Positions 31,151 to 41,417 of a stretch of 64,000 nt of DNA are shown here, one piece after another. This stretch comes from Hypericum androsaemum. Taxonomy: Eukaryota > Streptophyta > Magnoliopsida > Malpighiales > Hypericaceae. Every line of letters starts with the position of its first letter. Within the stretch, counting starts at the first letter, position 1. The notes below the pieces were generated by a model, which worked only from the letters and a program-made list of their open reading frames with translations, was not told the DNA's origin and made no database searches. Made by a program: the position numbers and the translations under genes. The DNA lies in assembly GCA_963995505.1 (NCBI GenBank), contig OZ023184.1:17420228-17484227 (forward strand), given 5' to 3'.

Positions 31151-34100
31151 ATGGCTCATAGTTGGTACATTAGGGTGCCACCATTTGTTACTTTTATTTT
31201 GTACCTTTTTCTTAGTGTCTATTCAACTTATTATGTCTCTTCCTTGGAAACCAACCAGAATGTTCATGAAATTACTAAGCTTGAAAAGATGAAGATGGTA
31301 AGGGAATATGTCCGAAAGATTAATAAGCCCGCAAAGAAAACAATAAAGGTAACTTTATTAATGAAATTACTGATATTTTGAATAAATAATTATAGCTTTA
31401 TTATGTATCATGATAAGTTTTTCGTTTTATCTTAGCTAATATTTGATGTGAGTTTTTTTATGTAGAGTCCTGATGGTGACTTGATTGATTGTGTTCCATC
31501 TCATAAGCAACCCGCTTTCCATCATCATCTACTAAAAAGAAAAATATCAATGGTATTTTGAGTTGGATGAAAGGAAAATCCTCTAATATTTACATTATAT
31601 TTTTTATTATTATAAAATTTTATTGGATTCTTCGTATGTCCACTATTTAGGTGCCACCAAAAATGTCAAGTAACGTTAATTCAACGTACACTATTCAACT
31701 GTGGAATACAAATGGTGAAAAATGTCCGAAAGGAACAATTCCAATTAGGAGAACAAGAAAAGAAGACGTTTTAAGAGCCACTCGAACCAAAAGATTTGGA
31801 ATGAAAGATAACCCTTTTAGCAATCCTGTTGATGACGACCCCAGTACCCATGAGGTAGTTCAAAGTTTGTACTTGACATATTTGTGAATGTTGGATTTAT
31901 TAATTTCGTTGTTGATTTGTACTTATCATATCTAATGTTTGTTCTATTTTTCTTGCAGGTAATTTTACTCTTATGTTAAATTTCATTGTACTTCTAAATT
32001 TTCTTATTTCACATACGAGCTCATATGTATCACATGTGATTTATATTTGGTTAGAGTTAGCTTCATTTTTTTGACTTAATGCAAAGTTTTATTATTGGGA
32101 AATTTAAATTTAAATAGTAATAGTATGGAGATCAAATTTAAAAAAATGGTACTATATAATCATCTTCTTTGCTTTCCTGATCTCATTGTAGACCAAGTGA
32201 GACCCTCATTTCGCTTTTCCTTCACTTTTGCCAAAGAAAGTGACAATATTTTTTTGGCTAATCTAATAAACAAGTATAGTAAAAAAAACTCTATATTATT
32301 GAGACCGAAAAAAATATCACTTTCAAGAGATGTTTACATTTTTTCTCCAAAAAATTGAAATTAAATTTCTGAACAATAAACAGGTAAATACCAAAAAATA
32401 TTTTGTCTATATTTAGATTGGGCTTTAGCATTATTAAAAAATGTTATACTCGATTGAGATATTTTCTTACAATAGACGGAGATCACTAGTAATTTAGAAG
32501 ATAAATGATCGATGTAAAATTTATTAAACAACCAAATTAAGTACAAACTAGTGTCTTTAAGTATTTTTTGAATTTATAAAGTATGTAAAATACAAGTGTT
32601 TTTTCAAAAATATCAGTTTATACAAAAATTTGGACCGAGATTTAACACTAAAATTTTCTGAAAAAGTTTTAGTTATTATGATAGAGGGGTAATTAAATTT
32701 TAATATTGGGCTTGACTCAGGATCAAGACTTTTTATAAGTTTAAAGATGTTATCATTTTACATGATATCACTTTATGGATTTTTTATTATATCTAGAGAT
32801 ATGTGATTCATAAGCATGATTTTCAATTTTCAAAAATGATAGTTTTTTCTATACGTAAATTTCTTTATTGGTTACAGTATGCAATCGGACGTTCTAGCGA
32901 AGGTATTTGGACTAAATCAAAAGCAAGTCTTGGTATTTGGAATCCCCACGTAGACCTCAATGAGTTTAGCTTGTCTCAACTTTGGGTGTCTGCCGGTAGC
33001 ATTTTTACTGGACTCAACTCTATTGAAGCCGGTTGGCATGTACGTATTTATTTACCTAGTAACTAGTTTATTTTTAACAAAACTGTCAAATTAAATTTAA
33101 AATGAGTTATTTCCTAGAGAAAATGTGAGAAGTTTGAGGAGAAGTGATTAATTAATATACTTTCCAATTTAAAAAAAAAGTCAACAGAAACAAAACCTAA
33201 ATAGATTATGGGTAAATAATATTTGGACCCTTGGTATTTATTGAAATAGATGATAGGGTCCCTCTAGTTTGCCTTCTAATTTTGTTGCCTCTCTAGTTTG
33301 ATTTTATTGTACTCTGGGATCCTTGAAGCCGGATTCAAAAAAAGTTATGGTGAACTGCCACCTAAAATCACACAAAGTTAGTGTTGGGCTATGTTTCTTT
33401 TACCTTTTATTGCTTAACGAGTTGTTTGTATTTACAGGTTTATCCTAATAAATATGATGGTGACAGGCGTACTAGGTTTTTTATTTACTGGACAGTGAGT
33501 ATCCATGATTTATTATTATTTTTCATTACCATGTGTTAATTGTTTTCTTATATGACTTAATTCAGTTGATTTTATTTTATTTATCTTGATTATTTCTTTT
33601 TATATATGAAAATCAGAACAATAGTTACCAGCGCGGATTCGGATGTTACAATTCGGAATGCGAGGGCTTCATTCAGATTTCTAGAGATCTTATGCCTGGA
33701 GACATCATTCGTAACGTATCGATACATGATGGTCCTCAATCTGATCTTACTCTTTCGATTGAGAGGGTAAACTTTTATTGTTAGTACAATTTCTTCCAAA
33801 AAGCACTTCCAAATTATTGTGTGGGATCAATTTTGAGCTGTCATCTTTTATGATTATAATTTAACTATTTTACATCCTTTATCAAATTTCGGGATACAAT
33901 TTATTTTTTAATCTTGATTAATCATGTTTTTGATGTTTGTAACTATTTTTCTATCTTTATTTCGAGTTACTAATAAACGAATACTTTCAGAAAAATGAGT
34001 AACAAGAGATTTATGCACAATCAAATATTTTTTTAACGTAAATTTCATACAAATTTCTTTTTGGAAAAAATCAAATGACTTTTGTATACTAATTTGGACA

Positions 34101-34470
34101 GATAGTAGATGGAAATTGGTGGCTATTCTGGCATCGTGACCATGACGACATCGTACAAGTTGGATACTGGCCGTCGAGAATTTTCACCCACCTGAGACGC
34201 CGGGCCCAATTTTTAGACTTTGGTGGAGAGATAACCAACAAAAAGCGCGGTGGTCGACACACTAGGACCCAGATGGGAAGTGGGCAATTTGCCAACGCCG
34301 GATTGGGGAGAACTGCTTACGTGTCACATATTGAGATGAACGGTGAACCTATATATCCTACCCTATACAATAGCCACAGCAACTGCTATAATACTCTTTA
34401 CCTGAATCGTTTGCAGTTTGGGTGTGCCTTCTATTATGGAGGACCTGGAAGAGGGGCTAATTGTACTTAA
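31151..34470 (+). CDS. Neprosin-like protein, copy B (DUF4409 + DUF239), seven exons
   Basis: Exons: 31151-31348, 31466-31552, 31651-31854, 32878-33039, 33438-33494, 33617-33766 and 34102-34470. All introns are GT-AG, phases match copy A, and the frame is open for about 408 residues. The N-terminus MAHSWYIRVPPFVTFILYLF is a signal peptide. DLIDCVPSHKQPAF and QLWNTNGEKCPKGTIPIRRT belong to the activation peptide. The DUF239 domain keeps LGIWNPHV, LNSIEAGW, TRFFIYWT, GFGCYN, FGGEITN, QMGSGQF and FYYGGPG. Both family glutamates (in SIEAGW and FGGE) are present, so it is probably a secreted glutamic peptidase. It is clearly diverged from A, especially in the last exon (HRDHDDIVQVGYWPSRIF). Intron 3 is enlarged by a pogo-like element and intron 4 carries a low-complexity insertion near 33190-33420. 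Confidence 0.9.
32277..32789 (-). mobile_element. Emigrant/pogo-like element in intron 3 of neprosin B, 513 bp
   Basis: Its ends are TAGTAAAAAAAACTC and, in reverse, TAATAAAAAATCCATAAAGT, degenerate versions of the CAGTAAAACCTC terminus. TA is present on both sides (32275-32276 and 32790-32791). Copy C has the uninterrupted sequence ACAAGTATATGGAGATATGT at about 50280-50300, which is the empty site. Internally it aligns in reverse with 19160-19275 of the other copy. It is non-coding. Confidence 0.75.
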
Positions 34471-34834
34471 AATTGTTTTTTGGGTATTTTATATGTGAAG
34501 TTAGAGAAAATAAGTAACTTTAAATGTTACACATCAAGAAAATAAATAGATGTTTGTAACTTAACTTCACCTATTAAAATAAAGCACTCGTTCTACAAAT
34601 CCTTTAACCATGACGAGATAATTTATTTGTATTTTGAAGGGTTTTTACAAATATGGTCCAACCAGTTGGACCACGAATAGGGCCAATGACCGTGCCTGAA
34701 AAGGTTGTAAGGGCACCCACTTACGAACCGGATAAAATCTAGTCTGACCGAGCGAGTTGGTCAATTTTTGACTCAGACCATCCATTCAGACCAAATTTTA
34801 CCCAATCCAACCTAAATTTTTTATTAAAAAAATA

Positions 34835-35800
34835 GGAAAAAGTCCACTTTAGTACCCTGTGGTATCGACCAAAATCACTTTAGTACCCTGTGGTAAAAAA
34901 CCGATCAATTGAGTCATACTTATTCTAATTAACATCAAAAAGGGCCTCGGGTAGCTGCCCGGACCTGCCCGGACCTGCCCGAAGCCTGCCCGGGCCACGT
35001 GGCCAGCCACGTCACCATTTTTGATGACGTGGCGCCACGTGGACATCCATCTCCTTCCGCCCTCCTCCTCCTCCTCCTCCTCCTCCTCCTCCTCCGCGTC
35101 CTCCTCCTCCTCCTCCTCCTCCTCCTCCTCCTCCTCCTCCTCCGCGTCCTCCTCCCCTCCTCCTCCTCCTCCTCCTCCTCCGCGTCCTCCTCCTCCTCCT
35201 CCCCTCCTCCTCCTCCTCCTCCTCCTCCTCCGCGTCCTCCTCCTCCGCGTCCTCCGCGTCCTCCTCCTCCTCCTCCTCCTCCTCCTCCGCGTCCTCCTCC
35301 CCTCCTCCTCCTCCTCCTCCTCCTCCGCGTCCTCCTCCTCCTCCTCCCCTCCTCCTCCGCGTCCTCCTCCTCCGCATCCTCCGCGTCCTCCTCCTCCTCC
35401 TCCCCTCCTCCTCCTCCTCCGCGTCCTCCTCCTCCGCGTCCTCCTCCTCCTCCTCCCCTCCTCCTCCTCCTCCTCCTCATCCTCTCTGCGTCCTCCTCCT
35501 CCTCCTCCTCTCCGGGTCCTCCTCCTCCTCCCCCTCCTCCCCGCGTCCTCCTCCTCCTCCTCCTCCTCCCCGCCTCCTCCTCCTCCTCCTCTCCACGTGG
35601 TGCCACATCATCAAAAATGGTGACGTGGCTGGCCACGTGGCCCGGGCAGGCTTCGGGCGGGTCCGGGCAGCTCCGGGCAGCTACCCGAGGCCCTTTTTGA
35701 TGTTAATTGGAATAAGTATGACTCAATTGATCGGTTTTTTATCACAGGGTACTAAAGTGATTTTGGTCGATACCACAGGGTACTAAAGTGGACTTTTCCC
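34835..35800. mobile_element. Mutator-like element with 208-bp TIRs and a CTC-satellite core
   Basis: Two arms, 34835-35042 and 35593-35800, are near-identical inverted repeats starting GGAAAAAGTCCACTTTAGTA. A perfect 9-bp target duplication, AAAAAAATA, flanks it at 34826-34834 and 35801-35809, as expected for MULEs. The inner arms are GC-rich (CCCGGGCCACGTGGCCAGCC). Between them lies only trinucleotide satellite. Long mirror-image frames on both strands, with identical starts MASHVTIFDDVAPRG, are products of the symmetry and not genes. Confidence 0.9.
35055..35592. repeat. Trinucleotide satellite (CTC/CTCCGCGTC) inside the MULE
   Basis: About 540 bp of almost pure CTC units, interrupted at irregular spacing by CGCGTC and CCCCTC variants. 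It would encode runs of Ser, Pro, Leu or Arg/Glu/Gly in every frame, which explains the long ORFs. Expansion by slippage is the simplest origin. Confidence 0.95.
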
Positions 35801-36041
35801 AAAAAAATAAATCACACACTCGATTTTCCTAAATCAACACAAAATAAACTAAATCAACAAAGAAAATTATACTAAAGATGAAATAAATTGACCAACATTT
35901 AATATATTTATAGACCTATTATTTATTCTTATAATAGAAATATATATATATATATATATATATAATATTCGGTCCGATCAGTTAGATTGGTTGACTCATA
36001 AGTCGGACCAAAATTTGGGTCATTTTTGAAAACCTTGATAT

Positions 36042-36180
36042 TTTGCACATTAAAAAAAGGAAATCAAAAAGAATATGGAAGAAAACAAAAAGTATTTTCA
36101 AAATATTAAGAATAAAACAGCTAAATATTAAGTCAAGATATGAGTGAGTATTTTTAAAATTAGTATCTTGGTCTAGATAA

Positions 36181-36229
<49 letters not shown>

Positions 36230-36600
36230 CACATAGTACGCCTAGATCTATAAATGAGATCATATTCTAATCATACTCATTACGATTATATATGTTTTCT
36301 CTAAACTTGATGAGAGTCAAAATACTAATATATTTGCTATGTTTTCCTTTGTGTTTTGAGTGTCTTTTTTAAGTTTTCTTGTCCGTTATGTTAAGTTGTG
36401 TCATTTTTTTGGTGTCATGAGAGTTGCGTTCTACATTTTGTCATGTTTTGTTTGAATTAAAATTTTGTCGTGTCACGTTAGTGTTTAAGATGAAGAGTAT
36501 GGGTTAGAAGTTAGAACCTTTTGGTAATATTAAACGCCCAATACACCGTATCTCTCGTTGTATACTAACTCTTCTTCCCCTTAGAACATTGGATTAGACC
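36042..36600. other. No gene seen; copy B 3' flank with AT microsatellite
   Basis: The sequence continues the neprosin 3' flank (similar to 53060-53160). A pure AT run lies at about 36184-36226. Nothing resembles a gene. Confidence 0.5.
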
Positions 36601-36840
36601 ACCCATCTAGTCTATCAATATCAACAATCAAGTCGCACAATCGACCCTGAAAAACTGGAGGCACTATATGTCGACTCTCTCCCTTCCCAGTGGAATTGTG
36701 CAAATCTCAGGAGTTTCTTCATGAGGTACTGCAAAGTAGTGGATTCATTTCTTCCACGTAAGCTATCAAAAAAAGGAACCCGATTTTGATTCATTAGGAT
36801 GGTCGAGGGGGTAGACAAAAAATCATTTTTTTGAAAGAAT
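36600..36840 (-). repeat. Repeat shared with 54700-54830; small open frame
   Basis: CAAATCTCAGGAGTTT, AAGCTATCAAAAAAAGGA and GATTTTGATTCATTAGGATG recur in direct orientation at 54700-54830. Both copies lie downstream of neprosin copies (B and C). The minus strand here is open for 65 codons (MNQNRVPFFDSLRGRNEST, 36818-36621), but I do not recognise it and the other copy is not open. It may be a fragment of a flanking gene. Confidence 0.35.
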
Positions 36841-37339
36841 CCAAGCTTTCAGGCATAAAGAGACACATGATGAGCCGGATATTTCAGAGGAGAATTCTCG
36901 TATGAAGACTAGAATTATAGCGGAATAATTACTTTCGCTCTGGGATGGGGAATCCCTCGGACATCCTAAAAGTAGATTGGCGAAATATAATAGAAAAATG
37001 TAATGTCGACGCTCATGTTATTTGTGTCAAAGATATTTTCTATCTAGTGGTGCATATTATCTAGATAGTCGAATATCTTTTGTCATTTACAGATAATTTT
37101 TAGTGCTTAACGACATTATCGGTGTAGTGCACTCGTGCACATTTGGCGTAACTTTTCAATAGGTAATAAAATTTTACGTAAAATTTTATTTATATTAAAA
37201 ATCATCTCACCATGGAGTAGTTATGTATTTAGTTAATATCTTAGTTAATAAGTATTATGATGTAAACTATATCTCTAGATAGTAGAATCCTTATCAAGAT
37301 TCATATTAGAGTCCTTATCAAACTGTTGTAAACACTAGT

Positions 37340-37840
37340 ATCTGTAGATAACGGCTAACTTCATATTTGTACTTCATAAGAAATGTCTAAACACCATGAC
37401 TAAAATCATCAACGATTGTAACAAAAGAGTGACTGTCCGTAGTAGAAAGAGTTTGATATGGTCCCTAGATATCACAATCTTTCTGTTTAAAATAATTCCT
37501 GATTTTGATAGAACTATTAGCTAATGGTAGCCAAGTATGTTTGGCACAAAAATATGAATCACAATGACGAGATGCTGTAGAAAAATCCAAACTCTTAAAG
37601 ATTAGTATGCACTTCAATTTTTCACCAGGAATGTGTCCAAAGCGTCGGTGCCATGTCTGAACATCTGAATTGTAAGCCATTAATGACACCCCACCTCGCA
37701 CGTCTTCAAAATAATATAGACCATCCTATTGTTCACCTGTTACAATCAGGCTCCTCTAAATTAAGTCCTATATGCACAAGAATCTGCAGAAAATATTATA
37801 GCACAATTCTAATCCCTCGTCAATTTACTAATGGATAGTA
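37340..37840 (-). pseudogene. Ty1/copia fragment: gag-pre-integrase and integrase start
   Basis: The minus strand reads NSDVQTWHRRFGHIPGEKLK, then HCDSYFCAKHTWLPL, and after a stop GPYQTLSTTDSHSFVTIVDD. These are the copia pre-integrase zinc region and the first catalytic Asp region of integrase (VDDFSH). To the right, around 37720-37830, a shifted frame carries the preceding segment (TIGWSILF/DGLYYFEDV-like). Both ends are truncated. Confidence 0.75.
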
Positions 37841-38009
37841 ATTGCATTTGAAAAGCGGTATGTATAACACATTATTCAATAATATTTGATCAGTTAGATG
37901 GTTGTGCCCATTCGAAAAACAAGAATTTTATTCCTATTAGGTACTTTAACCAATGCATGATTTGATGTGCAAGATTCCTCAGTCAAGAATTCCCGATTGC
38001 ACGTGATAT

Positions 38010-38310
38010 GAGGGTTTTGTTGTAAGAGTTATCTTAAAAATTAAATACAAGAGTTTTGTTGTAAGAGTTATCTTAAAAATTAAATTTCAAGATAGTATGT
38101 ATGTTCTATGTTTAGCAAAATGTTGCAATAAATAGAAAATTATATGGAATCAATATCTAATTAAGATTATTATTCAAATAAACATAGAACATACATTATT
38201 ATCTTGAAATTTAAATTTTAAGATAACTCTTACAACAAAACCCTTATATTTAATTTTCAAGATTACTATCTTAATTCTCTCTTCTTGTAAGAGTTATCTT
38301 CAAGTTTAAT
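38010..38310. repeat. Inverted repeat able to form a hairpin
   Basis: The left arm 38051-38114 and right arm 38180-38243 are nearly perfect reverse complements: GTTTTGTTGTAAGAGTTATC through ATGTATGTTCTATGTTT. About 65 bp of loop separates them. An extra direct copy of the outer part lies at 38012-38040, and a further inverted trace at 38287-38320. It could be a foldback element or a small-RNA source. No coding capacity. Confidence 0.7.
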
Positions 38311-38329
38311 TTTTAAGATGGTGAAAGTG

Positions 38330-38440
38330 ACGGACTCGATCAATCTGTCTGTATTGTTGCTAGAGGTTGCATTGGTCCCGATTTCTGATGGTGGTAGAAT
38401 ATTCTCATATCAATCATGGATCTATTGAATGTTTCTCTTT
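38330..38440 (+). repeat. Interspersed repeat (same family as 2745-2890 and 55380-55495)
   Basis: AAAGTGACGGACTCGATCAA, CTGTCTGTATTGTTGCTA and GCATTGGTCCCGATTTCT occur here. They match 55420-55490 directly and 2770-2840 in reverse. It stands directly before foldback repeat copy 4, and in the other two places the same two repeats are also neighbours. Confidence 0.5.
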
Positions 38441-38451
38441 TTTTTTATTGT

Positions 38452-39260
38452 AAAAGTCAACTTTAGTATCTTGTGGTGATACTCCACTACTTTAATAAAT
38501 TTTTGGACATAAATACGCTCAAGTATAAATAAGAAAAAAATTGTTAATAAATTATCCATCGAAATAAATCTAAAAAAATTTATAAAAACATCATTTTCAT
38601 GCTGTTGTAATAATTTACATGTTTTTCTTTATTTTTTTAAAAAGATAAAATTTAAGGGATAATTATTGTCAGACACCGGTCAAGGAGAAGAAGACCGTCG
38701 AGCCTGCTGCTTCCCCTAGCGCTTGGGGCCACTCATCATCCTTGAAAGTGGTGCATGAGAGGGGCCAGAGGTACTGGGAGTGGAGGCAACAGAATCCCCC
38801 GACCGCAAGGACGACCGATCTGAGCTGGTGGGCAGTGCAGCCGATGTGAGCTCAGGGATTGGGCTTAGTGTTTAATTTGGTTTCGGTTGCCGAAGTCGAG
38901 AGATCTAGAGGTTAAAAAAGAAAATTTTTTATTTTTCAAAGATATTTTTGTCATTTTTATGACAAAAAACTGAAAAAATATATGCTGACGTCAGCGAGGG
39001 GCCTGAGAGTAATAAAACCAAACTATAGAAAGTTTTGATTCGATTGTTGAAAGAAAGGGGGTGAGAGGCGAATATGCCAAACATCAGAAGTCTGAAAGTA
39101 ATTATCCCTTAATTTAATTATACTTGAGAGTATATCCAAGAATGCTATTCAAGAAGTGGAGTGTAATTAGAGAAATCTTTGTCACTTGGTCGAACATTTT
39201 TAAACAATAGGATATTGGGCTGTCAAATCGTATAACCACAGAGAACTAAAGTAGACTTTT
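38452..39260. repeat. Foldback repeat family, copy 4, split by a nested element
   Basis: The left end is AAAAGTCAACTTTAGTATCTTGTGG-like and the right end in reverse is AAAAGTCTACTTTAGTTCTC, so both termini of the family are present here. The arms contain GGACATAAATACGCTCAAGT (left) and the inverse TACTTGAGAGTATATCCAAG (right). A 457-bp element (38654-39110) is nested between them. Confidence 0.6.
38654..39110. mobile_element. 457-bp TIR element nested in a foldback repeat
   Basis: The ends read AAGGGATAATTATTGTCAGAC and, in reverse, AAGGGATAATTACTTTCAGAC, a 21-bp TIR with two mismatches. AATTT is duplicated on both sides (38649-38653 and 39111-39115). The uninterrupted target can be seen in the related repeat at about 55545-55565 (AATTTAAATTTAATTATACT). 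The interior is non-coding. A 5-bp duplication does not point cleanly to one superfamily: hAT elements give 5-8 bp. Confidence 0.75.
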
Positions 39261-39511
39261 TTTTTCTTTTTGACAAGTGGAGCAAATATCATCTCAGCAC
39301 ACATCTGTCCGAAGTTATATATTGCAGGGAATGTAATGAATCTAATTCCACACACCCATTACCAATGATAAGCAAAATCTTCAAGATGCAAACAGATGGT
39401 TTGATATTTCAACGAATTGGGCTTTATAATTTATGTTTCCAATCCCTTTGAAGCCCAAGCAATAGAATTTCTGTTTCCAATTCGTCCGGGGAGGCGCACA
39501 TGACTTTGAAG

Positions 39512-39963
39512 GGGTCTGGATTGGGCACGGAATGCTCAGATTCCGAACTGTTCGGAATGAAGACACGCGGGGACTTTTTTGCAAATGCGCTAAAATACGG
39601 GGACCAAAATGAAAAAAACCACGCACAAACGCAGGCCGGATACAAATGCCATTATCGCATAACTGTGCATGCCAATATCACATAACTGTGCATGCCACTA
39701 TCACATAACTGCGCATGCCAGTGTGACCTTTTTGCAAAAATGCTAAAATATGGGGGACCAAAATAAAAAAAACCACACGCGCCATTATCATCAACGGGGA
39801 CTTGCCACTGTCAAAAATACACATGCCATTATCACATAACTGCGCTTGCCATTATCACATAACTGCGCTTGCTATTATCACATAACTACGCTTGCCACTG
39901 CGGTCCCCTTTCACTCCAAACCGTACGGAATCGATTCCTTCACTCCGTGCTCAATCCACTCCC
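39512..39963 (-). mobile_element. 452-bp MULE-type MITE, copy 2
   Basis: It is the inverted counterpart of 1252-1703 and exactly the same length. The left end is GGGTCTGGATTGGGCACGG; the right end is GAGCACGGAGTG in reverse with two changed bases in the last six. A perfect 9-bp duplication, ACTTTGAAG, flanks it at 39503-39511 and 39964-39972. The unoccupied site is visible in the related sequence at 57105-57125 (CACATGACTTTGAAGACCC). Non-coding. The overlapping frames at 39381-39685 are artefacts. Confidence 0.88.
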
Positions 39964-40129
39964 ACTTTGAAGTCCCAATTGTCGTCTCTGGTGTTTTTTT
40001 TTTTGAAAATTATATCTCTTTGTTTGTGTTTTTGAAAATTAAAAGTGATAAAAAATTTGTTAGAAAAATTTTGCACAATGATATTGATTAAACCTAAATT
40101 AATCGGTGTAAATTATTTTAGGTATCATG

Positions 40130-40345
40130 AAACAAAAAATAAAATTGTATGTTTGCATCGAAAATTAGAGATTCAAAGTATATTTACGATTGTGAAAGAG
40201 AACCGATGTAAAGAAATTAAATCCAAGAATTGGACGCGATTTTGTAGGATACGGTAAATTTTTTGGCAGTGAATAGAATTAGTGCTAGAATGTCGGCTTT
40301 TGCAACGGTTAGAAATGTTAAGGGCTATGTCACCATGTTTAGTCT
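40130..40345. repeat. Repeat block inverted at 2995-3300
   Basis: It contains GAATTGGACGCGATT, ATGTCGGCTTTTGCAACGGT and AAGGGCTATGTCACCATG, matching 3050-3125 in reverse. Non-coding. Confidence 0.5.
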
Positions 40346-40529
40346 CGACAAGATTCGATCCTGGAAAGTAGTATCCAGGACCAATCTGACAAGAGTAAAA
40401 ATTAGAAAGTGTAAATATAGGGACTCACGTGGAGGAGGGAACCAAAAGAAAGGGGATCTAGCCCCGCCTATTATTTAATGCTCAATTTAATATTTGGAGT
40501 GGTTGATTTTAAATTTTTTTCCCGCAAAA

Positions 40530-41110
40530 AGGACTTACGCATTTTTATATCAAATAGTTTATCTCGTTATATCAAATAATTTACTAGGTTATTTAATTAA
40601 TTATCTAACTTTCTTATTATAAGTATTTTTAATAACCGGATATATCATTCGATATAAATTGAGTAAACTATTTGATATAACCGGATATACCATTTGATAT
40701 AATCGGGTATACTATTTTACCCTAGCCGAACATACCATTCAATATTATTTAATTTTTTATTATAAGTATTATTAGATATTATTTAAGTTATTATACATAT
40801 TTGAGTATACCATTCGATATAATTGGGCATACTATTTGATATTAGTGGGCATGCCATTTGATATAATCAAGTATATTAGTAGGTAAACTATTTAATATAT
40901 TTGGACATACAATTTAATTTAATCAGTCCTACCATTTAATATAACAGGTCGTACCATTTAATATAACCGGACATACTATTTAATATATTTGGGTGTACCA
41001 TTTAATTTAAAAGGACATACCATTTAATTTAATTAGACATCACAAACTATTTAATCATAACATCACGAACCATTAAATCATAAGATCACAAACCATTAAA
41101 TTACAACATA
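40530..41110. repeat. Degenerate tandem repeat of a roughly 20-bp AT-rich unit
   Basis: The stretch is built from many diverged copies of a unit like ATACCATTTGATATAATCGGG, sometimes with TTAATATAA or CATCACAAACCATT variants. There is no open frame. It lies 300 bp left of the gypsy element. Confidence 0.65.
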
Positions 41111-41417
41111 ACAAACTATTTCCTTTATAAAAATTCACATCAGAAAAATTTACACAAAAATTCATCAATCTATTGAAACGCCAATTAAAGGGTCCACTCG
41201 AAGCCTAACAATTGAAACGCCAATTAAAGGGTTAAAAAAATACTCCGGAAAGAAACCAACAACAGATTCCAAGTTCATCTACCCAAAAAGCTAAAACAAA
41301 AGAAACAAATAAAGAATGGTTCCCAAGTTCTAATTACTTTCTTATTCCACAAAGGCACCATTTTTAAAGTCAACAAAACATTAGATTGCTATTCAACGAA
41401 CCCAATTAAAAGATGAA

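Larger units (their letters stand above)
34638..36041. mobile_element. hAT-like TIR element carrying a nested MULE
   Basis: The left end reads AAGGGTTTTTACAAATATGG with GTCCAACCAGTTGGACC. The right end in reverse reads AAGGTTTTCAAAAATGACCC with a GGTCCGACT-like tract. The repeated TATTTTG on both sides, and the uninterrupted ATTTGTATTATGCACC in the copy A flank (minus strand, near 10660) and TAGTATTTTGCACC in the copy C flank (53071), mark the insertion site. That suggests a 7-8 bp target duplication. A 966-bp MULE (34835-35800) lies inside it. There are no coding frames outside the MULE. An AT microsatellite is at about 35937-35964. Confidence 0.6.

Noticed and set aside
34935..35700. Two 233-residue open frames on opposite strands, both starting MASHVTIFDDVAPRG, plus 121- and 200-residue frames
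   Set aside because: They arise from the MULE's inverted arms and a trinucleotide satellite that is open in every frame. There is no protein-like composition.
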